From an uncultured Chlorobiaceae bacterium (GTDB lineage Bacteria; Bacteroidota; Chlorobiia; Chlorobiales; Chlorobiaceae), in the NCBI GenBank assembly GCA_903920215.1, contig CAIXLG010000128.1, positions 1 to 47,388 of the forward strand: a stretch of DNA of 47,388 nt, read 5' to 3'. How positions within the stretch are numbered: position 1 is the stretch's first letter; the number at the start of each line of letters is the position of its first letter. A model generated the notes under the pieces. It saw only the letters and a list, made by a program, of their open reading frames with translations. It had not been told where the DNA came from and made no database searches. Below are positions 36,073 through 44,900 of this stretch, in pieces. The translations under genes were made by a program, and so were the position numbers.

Positions 36073-39000
36073 ATGTATCAACCCGAAAAGCTCTGGTACA
36101 AGGACGCAATTATTTACGAAGCGCATGTCAAGACGTTTTTTGACAGCAACAATGACGGTATTGGAGATTTTCAAGGATTGCGCCAGAAGCTGGGTTATCT
36201 GGAAAGCCTTGGTATTACCGCTATCTGGCTGCTTCCCTTTTATCCTTCACCGCTTCGTGACGATGGCTACGATATAGCTGACTATATGACTGTTAATCCC
36301 GATTACGGGACAATGGAAGATTTTAAAGAGTTTCTTGATGAAGCACACAGTCGTGGGTTGAAAGTTATTACCGAGTTAGTAGTTAACCATACCTCTGATC
36401 AGCATGCATGGTTTCAGCGTGCAAGAAAAGCCCCTGCCGGATCGCCAGAGCGGAATTTTTATGTATGGAACGACAATCCGAACAAATACTCTGAAACCCG
36501 CATTATTTTTCAGGACTTCGAGGCATCAAACTGGTCGTGGGATCCAGTTGCGGGCCAGTATTACTGGCATCGGTTTTTCCATCATCAGCCCGATCTCAAT
36601 TTTGAAAATCCCGAAGTTCACCAGGCACTTTTTGATGTGCTCGACTTCTGGCTTGGCATGGGCGTTGACGGGCTCAGGCTTGATGCTGTTCCGTACCTCT
36701 ATGAGGCTGAAGGGACCAATTGTGAAAACCTTCCCCAGACATACGAGTACCTGAAGAAGCTGCGCTCTTACGTAGACGAGAACTACCCTAATCGAATGCT
36801 GCTTGCTGAGGCCAATCAGTGGCCAGAAGATTCCGCGGCCTATTTTGGCAAAGGCGACCTATGCCACATGAATTTCCATTTTCCCTTGATGCCGAGAATG
36901 TACATGGCCCTAGCCACAGAGGATCGCTTTCCCATTATTGATATTCTCGATCAGACACCTGAAATCCCTGAAGGGTGCCAATGGGCATCGTTTCTGCGAA
37001 ATCATGATGAGTTGACGCTTGAGATGGTGACTGATGAGGAGCGAGACTACATGCGCAGGGTCTATGCCAACGATCCAAAGGCCCGCATTAACCTTGGTAT
37101 CAGACGCAGGCTTGCGCCACTGATGACCAACGATCGCCGAAAGATTGAACTGATGAATATCATGCTGCTCTCATTGCCGGGAACACCTGTGCTCTACTAC
37201 GGTGACGAGATCGGTATGGGTGATAACTACTACCTTGGTGACCGTGATGGTGTGCGCACGCCGATGCAGTGGAACTCTGACCGTAATGCCGGTTTTTCGC
37301 GCTCTAATCCGCAGCAGCTGCTCTTACCGGTTATTATCGATCCGGAATATCATTATGAGGCCGTTAACGTTGAGGTGCAGGAAAGCAATGTCAACTCACT
37401 GCTCTGGTGGACTCGCCATACGATTGCAACGGCTCGCCGATATAGGTCGCTCAGCCGCGGGAGCATCGAGTTCCTGCAGGTGAGCAACCCCAAGGTACTT
37501 ATCTTTATCCGCAGGTTTGAGGATGAAACCATGCTTACGGTGATCAATCTTTCCAGAAATGCCCAGGCGGTGATGATTGATCTTTCACGTTTTGAAGGGT
37601 TTATTCCTGAAGAGGTGTTCAGCATGAACCGCTTTCCGAGAATCAGGAAAGCTCCTTATATGGTTGCCCTCGGCTCTTTTGGTTATTTCTGGCTGAATCT
37701 TGTCAAGGATAGTGATGATGTTGATGATCGATCTTATCTGGAGAAGCCTTTTGCTAAAGTTAATAGCTGGCCGAGCCTTTTTTCCAGCAAGAGTCGTCAG
37801 CTTCTGGAAACGGAGATTCTGCCTGATTATTATAAAGCCAGTCGATGGTTTGGAGGCAAGGCTCGCAACATCATGCGCATCACCATTGCCGATACCATTC
37901 CGGTTGTGGGGATGGAACTGGCAAAACTGCTGATGACCGAGGTGCGCTATTCGAGTGGTGAAAACGATCTCTATCAGTTACCGGTGTGCTTTGAGCCGCT
38001 TTCAGCAGTGAACAGGTCTGACGATAATTTTTGCAAAAAGGTTATTGCAAGAGTTATTGTGGGCGATGAAGAGGGGTATCTCTGCGATGCAACCTTTGAT
38101 AATCGCTTTCTGAACCAGCTGTTTTACCTGGTGACGGGTAAAGAGAGGTGGCAGGGAAAGAGTGGTCTGGTGTCAGGCTTGAAAGGCAGGCAGGTTGATG
38201 ATTTCGATAAAAAGATCGGCCATGTTGAGCCTGAACCTGCTCTGATAGCTGTCGAGCAGACGAATACCTCAATCAGGTTTCATGACAACCTTCTGCTGAA
38301 GCTCTATCGACGTATAGAAAACGGAGTTTCTCCAGAGGTTGAAATGTGCAGCGCGCTCAGTGAACGGACCACATTTAATAATCTGCCAGCCTATCTCGGT
38401 TCAATGAATTATGAGCAGAACCGAACGCGTACATACTCTATCGGTATTTTGCAGAATTATGTGCCGAATGAAGGGGATGCCTGGCAGCTTTCACTCGGGC
38501 AGGTAAAGCGGTATTATGACGAGGTTCTTACGAAAATCAATACTGGCATTGCTTTGCCCCAGCTCCCAGCTCTAAGCGGTGACCCAGTCCAGATTCCTTC
38601 TGTCATGCACGAACTTATTGGCGAAGCCTATCTCGGTATGATTGAAAAGCTGGCCGAACGGACTGCTGACATGCATCTTGCTCTAGCCTCTCTCGATAAC
38701 GAACCAGCATTTGCACCGGAACAATTTACCACGCTTTACCAACGTTCTATTTATCAGGCGATGTGCGAGCAGGTCAAACGCACCGTTATTCTTATACGTG
38801 AAGTCATGCCAACGCTCCCTGTCGAACAGCAGAAGCTTTGTGCTCTTTTCCTGCAGAATCAGAAAGCAATCCTCCAGCAGTTCACTCCAATCAGAATGGA
38901 GAAAATCGATACGTTGAAAATCAGGATTCACGGGGATTATCATCTTGGCCAGGTACTGTTTACCGGGAAAGACTTTGTGATCATCGATTTTGAGGGAGAA

Positions 39001-39375
39001 CCGGCTCGACCAATTTCTGAACGCAAAATCAAACGCTCGGTTTTTCGAGATATTTCAGGGATGCTCCGTTCATTTAATTACGCAGCGTTCAATCTTCTTA
39101 AGCAAAATCAGTCGGTGTTCCGTAATGAAGAGTGTCTTGCCCTTGAACCATGGGGCGACCTCTGGAGCTTTTATGTAGGGCAGCATTTTCTCGATACCTA
39201 CTTCGAAAAAACCAGAGGCAGTAACATTGTGCCTGAAGAGCCTAATCAGAGAGAGCATCTGATGCGCGCGTATCTTATGAACAAGGCGGTTTATGAGCTG
39301 AATTACGAGCTAAACAACCGACCAGAATGGGCAGGTATTCCTCTCAGGGGGATATTGAAACTTCTGGAAATGTAA
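36073..39375 (+). CDS. treS: Trehalose synthase-maltokinase fusion
   Basis: Bifunctional 1100-aa protein. Residues 1 to about 560 are TreS (GH13_16), which interconverts trehalose and maltose: WYKDAIIYEAHVKTFFDSNNDGIGD, nucleophile in GLRLDAVPYLYE, acid in LLAEANQWPED and LRNHDELTLE. A C-terminal maltokinase (Pep2/Mak) from about 580 phosphorylates maltose: FGGKARN, then kinase loop IHGDYHLGQVLF and metal-binding VIIDFEGEPARP. The fusion channels trehalose to maltose-1-phosphate for GlgE, encoded just upstream. Such fusions are known in other bacteria. Confidence 0.95.
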   Translation: MYQPEKLWYKDAIIYEAHVKTFFDSNNDGIGDFQGLRQKLGYLESLGITAIWLLPFYPSPLRDDGYDIADYMTVNPDYGTMEDFKEFLDEAHSRGLKVITELVVNHTSDQHAWFQRARKAPAGSPERNFYVWNDNPNKYSETRIIFQDFEASNWSWDPVAGQYYWHRFFHHQPDLNFENPEVHQALFDVLDFWLGMGVDGLRLDAVPYLYEAEGTNCENLPQTYEYLKKLRSYVDENYPNRMLLAEANQWPEDSAAYFGKGDLCHMNFHFPLMPRMYMALATEDRFPIIDILDQTPEIPEGCQWASFLRNHDELTLEMVTDEERDYMRRVYANDPKARINLGIRRRLAPLMTNDRRKIELMNIMLLSLPGTPVLYYGDEIGMGDNYYLGDRDGVRTPMQWNSDRNAGFSRSNPQQLLLPVIIDPEYHYEAVNVEVQESNVNSLLWWTRHTIATARRYRSLSRGSIEFLQVSNPKVLIFIRRFEDETMLTVINLSRNAQAVMIDLSRFEGFIPEEVFSMNRFPRIRKAPYMVALGSFGYFWLNLVKDSDDVDDRSYLEKPFAKVNSWPSLFSSKSRQLLETEILPDYYKASRWFGGKARNIMRITIADTIPVVGMELAKLLMTEVRYSSGENDLYQLPVCFEPLSAVNRSDDNFCKKVIARVIVGDEEGYLCDATFDNRFLNQLFYLVTGKERWQGKSGLVSGLKGRQVDDFDKKIGHVEPEPALIAVEQTNTSIRFHDNLLLKLYRRIENGVSPEVEMCSALSERTTFNNLPAYLGSMNYEQNRTRTYSIGILQNYVPNEGDAWQLSLGQVKRYYDEVLTKINTGIALPQLPALSGDPVQIPSVMHELIGEAYLGMIEKLAERTADMHLALASLDNEPAFAPEQFTTLYQRSIYQAMCEQVKRTVILIREVMPTLPVEQQKLCALFLQNQKAILQQFTPIRMEKIDTLKIRIHGDYHLGQVLFTGKDFVIIDFEGEPARPISERKIKRSVFRDISGMLRSFNYAAFNLLKQNQSVFRNEECLALEPWGDLWSFYVGQHFLDTYFEKTRGSNIVPEEPNQREHLMRAYLMNKAVYELNYELNNRPEWAGIPLRGILKLLEM

Positions 39376-39378
39376 TTT

Positions 39379-40095
39379 GTGCCTGATGGCAGGGCTGGCT
39401 TCAGCATGGCAGGCTCTGTCTCGTTCAATGCATCCGCAAACAATGATATGTCGAGTACTCAGGAATATGCCATTCAGACTTCGGTGAGCGGCAGGTATCT
39501 TCTTCAGCTGTCATCACACTCAGGTACGGCACCCCTTTTTGTTGGGTTTCATGGTTACGGCCAGACAGCGGAAGATGAGCTTGCCCTGCTTAGAGGCATT
39601 CCTGGTTCGGAGCAATGTCTCTGTTGTTCCATTGAGGCCCTTCATCCTTTTTATACTCCAAGAGGGGAACCTGGTGCAAGCTGGATGACCAGTCGCCAGA
39701 GAGAGCTGCGAATTACCGAAAATGTGCACTATGTTGATGCAGTTATCAAGCGTGTCCGAGAGTCAGGATTTGTCGGTGACACTCTCTGTTTTCATGGATT
39801 TTCGCAGGGGTGCGCAATGGCCTGTCGAGCGGCCCTGCTTGGCAGTTATCGGGCAAGCGGCCTTATGCTTCTCGGAGGTGATATACCGCCTGAGCTATCA
39901 GTGAATGAAGGTGTCGGCAGGGTTCATCTTGCTCGAGGCAATGGAGACAGGTTCTACAGTCAGGAAAAGTTTGAGCACGATTGCGCGCGCATCAGAGACA
40001 GTGGTTTACCTGTTGCAGCAACTCTTTTCAGGGGTGATCATAGGGCAAATGAAGAGTACTTTAATGCTGCCGGCAAGTTTCTGGCGACGGTATAA
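39379..40095 (+). CDS. Alpha/beta hydrolase, phospholipase/carboxylesterase-like
   Basis: A 238-aa serine hydrolase. Oxyanion region FVGFHGYGQ, nucleophile elbow GFSQGCAMA, Asp in RGNGDRFYSQEKF and His in FRGDHRANEEYF are in the right order for a catalytic triad. The GTG start is 3 nt after the treS-mak stop, implying coupled translation; in-frame ATGs at 39406 and 39448 are alternatives, so the first 23 residues may not be translated. The substrate is unknown. Its place in the glgE operon hints at removal of an acyl group from a sugar or glucan, which is speculation. Confidence 0.75.
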   Translation: MPDGRAGFSMAGSVSFNASANNDMSSTQEYAIQTSVSGRYLLQLSSHSGTAPLFVGFHGYGQTAEDELALLRGIPGSEQCLCCSIEALHPFYTPRGEPGASWMTSRQRELRITENVHYVDAVIKRVRESGFVGDTLCFHGFSQGCAMACRAALLGSYRASGLMLLGGDIPPELSVNEGVGRVHLARGNGDRFYSQEKFEHDCARIRDSGLPVAATLFRGDHRANEEYFNAAGKFLATV

Positions 40096-40114
40096 ATAGT
40101 GCAGAGCCTCCGCG

Positions 40115-40924
40115 CTATCGTTGTTTGGCCAGTTTCCAAAGTCCGTCGAGCTCTTGGGCGGTGTAATCCTGCCAGTTGCGACCTGAGCCCTGAACGTTCA
40201 CTTCAATTTTTTTAAACCGTTCTATAAACTTGTTGGTTGCTTTCCGGAGGGAGTCTTCAGGGTTAGCGCCGAGAAAACGACTGTAGTTGACGATGGTGAA
40301 GAGCAGGTCGCCAAACTCTTCTTCCTTTTCTTCTTTGCTTGTTGCGCTTTTCAACTCTCCGATCTCTTCGGCAAGTTTATCGAGGACGCCCTCATCGCTC
40401 GGCCAGTCGAAACCGACACCGGCAACTTTTTTCTGAACACGGTAAGCGCGAAGAAGTTCCGACATGGAGTTCGGAACCCCATCGAGGATACTCTGGCGAC
40501 CTTCCTTAAGCTTCAAGGTTTCCCAGTTATTAAGTACATCCTGCTCGGTTTCAGCAATAGTATCGCTGAAGACATGCGGGTGGCGGCTGATAAGCTTGTG
40601 AGAGAGGGCTTCGAAAACATCTGCAAAGGAGAATGATCCTCTCTCTTCGCTGAGCAGAACCTGAAAACAGAGATGCAGAAAAAGATCCCCAATCTCTTTT
40701 TTCAGTTCGGTTTCGTCCATCTGGTCAATGGCGTGAACGAGTTCATAGCTCTCTTCGAGAAGCAGGTGGGCCAGCGACTGAGGAGTCTGTTTGCGGTCCC
40801 AGGGGCATTGTTGCCTCAGGACTTTTACAAGGTTCAATACCCGTTCAAATTGTTCCTGAAGAGTTCTCTCTTTATTTGCTGCTATATCGGCTTTTAGCTG
40901 TTCTATTGCTGTTATTTCAGGCAT
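40115..40924 (-). CDS. mazG: Nucleoside triphosphate pyrophosphohydrolase MazG
   Basis: Hydrolyses (d)NTPs to monophosphates and pyrophosphate, clearing non-canonical nucleotides. The 269-aa protein has two MazG modules: the first has CPWDRKQTPQSLAHLLLEESYELVHAID with the ExxE metal ligands and KEIGDLFLHLCFQ; the second has GVLDKLAEEIGELKSA and KEEEFGDLLFTIVNYSRFLG. The length is the usual two-domain form. It is convergent with the hydrolase gene, 20 nt away. Confidence 0.93.
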   Translation of the reverse strand: MPEITAIEQLKADIAANKERTLQEQFERVLNLVKVLRQQCPWDRKQTPQSLAHLLLEESYELVHAIDQMDETELKKEIGDLFLHLCFQVLLSEERGSFSFADVFEALSHKLISRHPHVFSDTIAETEQDVLNNWETLKLKEGRQSILDGVPNSMSELLRAYRVQKKVAGVGFDWPSDEGVLDKLAEEIGELKSATSKEEKEEEFGDLLFTIVNYSRFLGANPEDSLRKATNKFIERFKKIEVNVQGSGRNWQDYTAQELDGLWKLAKQR

Positions 40925-41036
40925 TGAAAATTATTTTTATGTTCCCCTTTCCACTCTTGATGAAGTTACTATTTCTTGATGGTATTCCTTATACTTGCTA
41001 CTTGACGCGGTAGGATTCAGTAATAAGCATCTCATT

Positions 41037-42458
41037 ATGACCACTCCATATCCACAACCCGAACAGGATGAAGTAATTGCGGCCCTCGCAACACCGTTGG
41101 GTGTTGGTGCCCTGGCGGTGATTCGAATGAGCGGCAAAGGTGTTTTCGATATCGCCCAGCGGGTGTTTCGTAAAAAGAACAACCCGGAGTTCCTTTTTTC
41201 GGCATCGAAGGGCTTCAGGGCTCATTTTGGTACTGTTTATGACGCTGAAGGCCTTGTTGATGAAGTTATTGCTTTAACCTTTCGCTCACCGAATTCGTTT
41301 ACTATGGAGGATATGGTTGAGCTCAGCTGTCATGGCGGGCCGGTTGTGGTCAAACATATTCTGCAGGTGCTGCTTGACGAAGGATGCCGTTTGGCCGAAC
41401 CGGGAGAGTTTACCCGGCGAGCTTTTCTCAACGGGCGTATTGATCTTCTGCAGGCTGAGGCTATCGGTGAGATGATTCATGCTCGCACCGAATCGGCGTT
41501 TCGGACTGCTGTGAATCAGATGCAGGGCACTCTTTCCCAGCGACTCGATCGCATGAGGGAGGAGCTGTTACGTTCCTGTGCCCTTTTAGAGCTTGAGCTT
41601 GATTTCAGTGAAGAGGATGTTGAGTTTTTAAGTCGCCCTCAACTCAGTCAAGAGCTTGCTGTTTTGCAGGAGGAACTTCGTCGTCTTGTGGATTCCTATC
41701 AGCATGGCCGGCTTCTCAAGGAAGGGGTTGCTACGGTGATTGCAGGAAGGCCGAATGCCGGCAAGTCGACGCTGCTGAATGTACTGCTTGATGAAGAGCG
41801 CTCTATTGTCAGCCATATGCCGGGGACGACGCGTGATTATATCGAAGAGTGTTTTTTCTATGAAAAAACAATGTTTCGGCTGACCGATACGGCGGGACTG
41901 CGAGAAGGAAGTGAGGAGATCGAGCACGAAGGAATACGCCGCAGTTACAAGAAAATATCCGAGGCCGATCTGATTCTTTATCTCCTTGATATAAGCAAGG
42001 AGGAGTATCTCGATGAAGTTCCACAGATCCTGGGATTTTTAGAGCGTTACAGCAATGCCCGCATGATTGTGGTTGCCAATAAAATTGATCTTACGGGAGA
42101 AAGCATTACACGAGTGCAGCAGGTACGAGAACTAACCAGTTGCGATGTCTGCGGTATATCGGCGGCAAATGGTATTGGAATAGATGAACTGAAGCACCTT
42201 ATGAGCAGTATGGTTGAGGGGCTTGACAAACTTCATGAAGCAAGTGTGCTCGTAACCAGCCTGCGTCACTATGAAGCACTTCGCAATGCCTCGGATGCCC
42301 TTGAGAATGCCCGGGAGCTGATTGAAAGCAGTTCCGCCACCGAGCTTATAGCATTCGAACTGCGCTCCTCGCTCGAGTATGTAGGAGAAATCACCGGCAA
42401 GGTGGTTAACGAAGAGATATTACACGTCGTCTTTGATAGGTTCTGTATCGGAAAGTGA
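41037..42458 (+). CDS. mnmE: tRNA uridine-5-carboxymethylaminomethyl modification GTPase
   Basis: With MnmG it modifies the wobble uridine of certain tRNAs. The 473-aa protein has the folate-binding N-terminal domain (IAALATPLGVGALAVIRMSG), helical domain, and an inserted G domain: P-loop GRPNAGKST, G2 PGTTRDYI, G3 DTAGLRE and G4 NKID. The C-terminal CIGK carries the essential Cys. The start is ATG 41037; the track's TTG 40995 adds 14 residues. No strong SD is visible. Confidence 0.95.
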   Translation: MTTPYPQPEQDEVIAALATPLGVGALAVIRMSGKGVFDIAQRVFRKKNNPEFLFSASKGFRAHFGTVYDAEGLVDEVIALTFRSPNSFTMEDMVELSCHGGPVVVKHILQVLLDEGCRLAEPGEFTRRAFLNGRIDLLQAEAIGEMIHARTESAFRTAVNQMQGTLSQRLDRMREELLRSCALLELELDFSEEDVEFLSRPQLSQELAVLQEELRRLVDSYQHGRLLKEGVATVIAGRPNAGKSTLLNVLLDEERSIVSHMPGTTRDYIEECFFYEKTMFRLTDTAGLREGSEEIEHEGIRRSYKKISEADLILYLLDISKEEYLDEVPQILGFLERYSNARMIVVANKIDLTGESITRVQQVRELTSCDVCGISAANGIGIDELKHLMSSMVEGLDKLHEASVLVTSLRHYEALRNASDALENARELIESSSATELIAFELRSSLEYVGEITGKVVNEEILHVVFDRFCIGK

Positions 42459-42487
42459 TGTAAACGAGCCAAAGGGATATTATTCTA

Positions 42488-43345
42488 TCAGTGCAGAAAG
42501 TGATCGATAATCAGTACGGTCACTGATGCGCATAGACAGTAGTAGCCAAAGAAGTGCCACCGGCCGTGCTCGAGCCATTGAGAAAGCCATTTTAGAGCAA
42601 CCAGTCCTGCCACAAAGCTGAAAACCATTCCTAACAAGCTTGGCCAGGCGATACTGACAAGGTTGTTTGCTACCAATAGAGAACTTTCCTGCGACTTGAT
42701 TATCCTCAAAACCTCTTTCACGATGACAGCCGGAGTCAATACGACGGCCAATGCGAAGCTGAACTCTTCCGCACGGATCTTGTCAATGCCAAGAAGCAGG
42801 CCTGTTGAAATCGTAGAACCAGAGCGTGAAAACCCCCTGAACGGGAGACAAATTCCCTGTACAATTCCAATCCAGGCCGATTCACGCACGCCGAGATCCT
42901 GTGATGTATTGATACTCTGCTGTTTTGCTGAAATTATGATCATCACACCGACAATTGCAAGGCTGGTTGCAATCACATAAGCGTTTCCGAACAGATGTTC
43001 AATTTCAGCATGCGCAGATCCGTGTAAAAGGACTTTCTCAATGAGCGTCATCAGCGAGAGACCTATAATCCCTGTACATGCCGTTGCCACGATCACCAGT
43101 TTAGCGAACTGCCAAAAGATTTTAGAAGAGGCAAAGTAACGTTCTTTCCACGACTTCCAGAAGTACACAATGACAGCAAACATTGTCCCGGTATGAAGCA
43201 TGACAAGCAACAATGTCATTTCGGGTGAAGTCGGGTCGAGCCCCATGAGTTTTTCAGCCATAATAACATGTGCAGAGCTCGATATTGGAAGGAGCTCGCA
43301 GACTCCCTGAACGATTGCGAGAACAAGAATGGTGAAGAAGTTCAT
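42488..43345 (-). CDS. uppP: Undecaprenyl-diphosphatase
   Basis: BacA-family membrane enzyme (285 aa) that recycles undecaprenyl pyrophosphate to the monophosphate carrier used for peptidoglycan and O-antigen. The two active-site segments are ELLPISSSAHVIM (conserved Glu and His) and FRGFSRSGSTIS (Arg). Several hydrophobic helices fit the known topology. The track start at 43468 adds 41 residues; ATG 43345 has AGAGGA upstream and a canonical N-terminus. Confidence 0.93.
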   Translation of the reverse strand: MNFFTILVLAIVQGVCELLPISSSAHVIMAEKLMGLDPTSPEMTLLLVMLHTGTMFAVIVYFWKSWKERYFASSKIFWQFAKLVIVATACTGIIGLSLMTLIEKVLLHGSAHAEIEHLFGNAYVIATSLAIVGVMIIISAKQQSINTSQDLGVRESAWIGIVQGICLPFRGFSRSGSTISTGLLLGIDKIRAEEFSFALAVVLTPAVIVKEVLRIIKSQESSLLVANNLVSIAWPSLLGMVFSFVAGLVALKWLSQWLEHGRWHFFGYYCLCASVTVLIIDHFLH

Positions 43346-43415
43346 CGGACAGTTCCTCTGAAGTTTGATAAAGGGATTATAGAAGCCGTTGACAAAGAGT
43401 TGTCTGTGATAGAGG

Positions 43416-43910
43416 TCAGGACTTTTTAAAGCGTAAGAAAACTGCCCACCAGATAATGAACAGTTCAAGGACGAATGCCCAATGGGTGAAATAATTCAGT
43501 TCCCATGAGTTATACTCCAAATCCAACGAAACCAAAGAAAATGGTGTGTTTAAAAATGGCGCTAACCAAAATATATTGCCGGTAAATGTATCTAACAACA
43601 TATGAATTAAGCCGTTTATAGCAAAAATAAAGGCAAATGCAGGATTTTGGCTATGGTTATCACCAAGACGTAACCATACCATAGAAATCAGTAAAAGTAT
43701 CAGCCAAAATAATGGGAAATGGGTAAAATAGGTGTGGTGGGAGTTTTTATAAACATCAATCAGGTAATAATAAAACAAGTCTATATCAGGAGCTATAGCG
43801 CCAAACATTCCCCAGAACATAAATGCTTTATAAAAAGACGTGCGGGTTGCAAATTTTTTGAATAATAACTTTGAAGTAATATAGCCTGCAGGTAAATGTC
43901 CAAAGATCAT
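43416..43910 (-). CDS. YdjM/DUF457-like membrane-bound metal-dependent hydrolase
   Basis: A 164-aa membrane protein starting IFGHLPAGYI, with conserved acid and His clusters GAIAPDIDLFYYYLID and HHTYFTHFPLFW that likely bind metal, and a later LIHMLLDTFTG segment. The relatives are YdjM-like proteins of unknown substrate. ATG 43910 follows an AGGA and excludes 33 non-family residues of the track ORF. The gene is visibly more AT-rich than its neighbours, so it could be a late arrival. uppP lies 70 nt downstream. Confidence 0.75.
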   Translation of the reverse strand: MIFGHLPAGYITSKLLFKKFATRTSFYKAFMFWGMFGAIAPDIDLFYYYLIDVYKNSHHTYFTHFPLFWLILLLISMVWLRLGDNHSQNPAFAFIFAINGLIHMLLDTFTGNIFWLAPFLNTPFSLVSLDLEYNSWELNYFTHWAFVLELFIIWWAVFLRFKKS

Positions 43911-43938
43911 TGATGTTCCTGAAGAGGGCCTATGTTGA

Positions 43939-43959
43939 GGGAGCTCTGTTAGAGCTCCC
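43939..43959. terminator. Perfect 9-bp hairpin upstream of the YdjM-like gene
   Basis: GGGAGCTCT GTT AGAGCTCCC. It lies 29 nt before the YdjM-like start on the minus strand. It looks like a terminator stem, but only a weak T-run (CTTCTTTT) follows on the plus strand and none on the minus strand. Confidence 0.5.
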
Positions 43960-44102
43960 ATGCTTCTTTTGGTTATAGCGCTTCTTATCTGCATGGAGAT
44001 GGTTTCCATGAGTGCAACTTGCTTATATCTGATCGGTTAAACCAGTCCCCAATGACTTTTTCAATATACTCTTTCAACAAGGTGGACAGTGTAACGGTTT
44101 TG

Positions 44103-44900
44103 TCAACTTTGCGTATAGGTGTGGACACTGTTCTGTGCTGATGGAAGGTAGTTTACTCCGAACCAGCAGACCAGAAGCACAACAAAAGCAAGAGCCAGGT
44201 ACCACTGCAGCTTACTCTGGCTAATTTTGTAGCGGAATGCATGAAGATAGCCCAGATAGGCCAGCCAGGATAGAAATGCCCATGTTTCCTTTGGATCCCA
44301 TGTCCAGTAATGGCCCCATGCTTCTTTTGCCCAAAGAGCACCAAATATCAAGCCAAAGCTTAAAAAAACAAAACCAAGCAGAGCAAGAAAGTGTGAGACT
44401 GATTCCCCGGTACTGGTTCTTTTTTTTCTCACCTGGAGATAGACATTGTGCAGAGCTGTAACAGAGGATGCCGCCAGCAAAACATAGCCGACAAGATAGA
44501 CAACGACATGCGGAATAAACCATGGACTTTGCAGGGCAGGCATAAGAGTTTTGTCGAAGACCTCTGGATGCAGCATGTTTATGCTGAGAAAAAATGTAGC
44601 AAGCGCCATACAGTAGTATTTCAGCCATCCGATTTTCCAACGGTACTCAACAAGGAAACCCACGAGTGGGATGAGCGCTGCATACCACAGGCGGGTCTCT
44701 CCAAGTGTTCTGAGAGGTGGCCGGTCGAGAGCTGACCAGTAAAAAGCAATAAATCCGGCCATAACCAGAGAGCCGGCAATGGAAAGAAGAAACGCTGGAA
44801 GTTTAAGTGCCGGAGTTCGATTTGCCAAAAGGCTCAGCAAGGAGCCAATTGTCCAAAACACAATAGCCAGTTCTGCTGCAGTGTTAAAATTCATTATCAT
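44103..44900 (-). CDS. ccsA: Cytochrome c biogenesis protein CcsA (heme handling)
   Basis: Integral membrane protein of 265 aa from the system II heme exporter/ligase. The tryptophan-rich heme-binding motif WGHYWTWDPKETWAFLSW is intact and flanked by hydrophobic helices; His in FIPHVVVYLVG and LGYLHAFRY are candidate heme ligands. With ResB it attaches heme to c-type apocytochromes outside the inner membrane. ATG 44900 overlaps the resB stop (ATGA). A short antisense-free tail overlaps a possible 47-aa ORF. Confidence 0.9.
   Translation of the reverse strand: MIMNFNTAAELAIVFWTIGSLLSLLANRTPALKLPAFLLSIAGSLVMAGFIAFYWSALDRPPLRTLGETRLWYAALIPLVGFLVEYRWKIGWLKYYCMALATFFLSINMLHPEVFDKTLMPALQSPWFIPHVVVYLVGYVLLAASSVTALHNVYLQVRKKRTSTGESVSHFLALLGFVFLSFGLIFGALWAKEAWGHYWTWDPKETWAFLSWLAYLGYLHAFRYKISQSKLQWYLALAFVVLLVCWFGVNYLPSAQNSVHTYTQS

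Noticed and set aside
44080-44131. GTGGACAGTGT / GTGGACACTGT as insertion sequence ends
   Set aside because: The arms are short, one lies inside ccsA, and no transposase remnant can be recognised.
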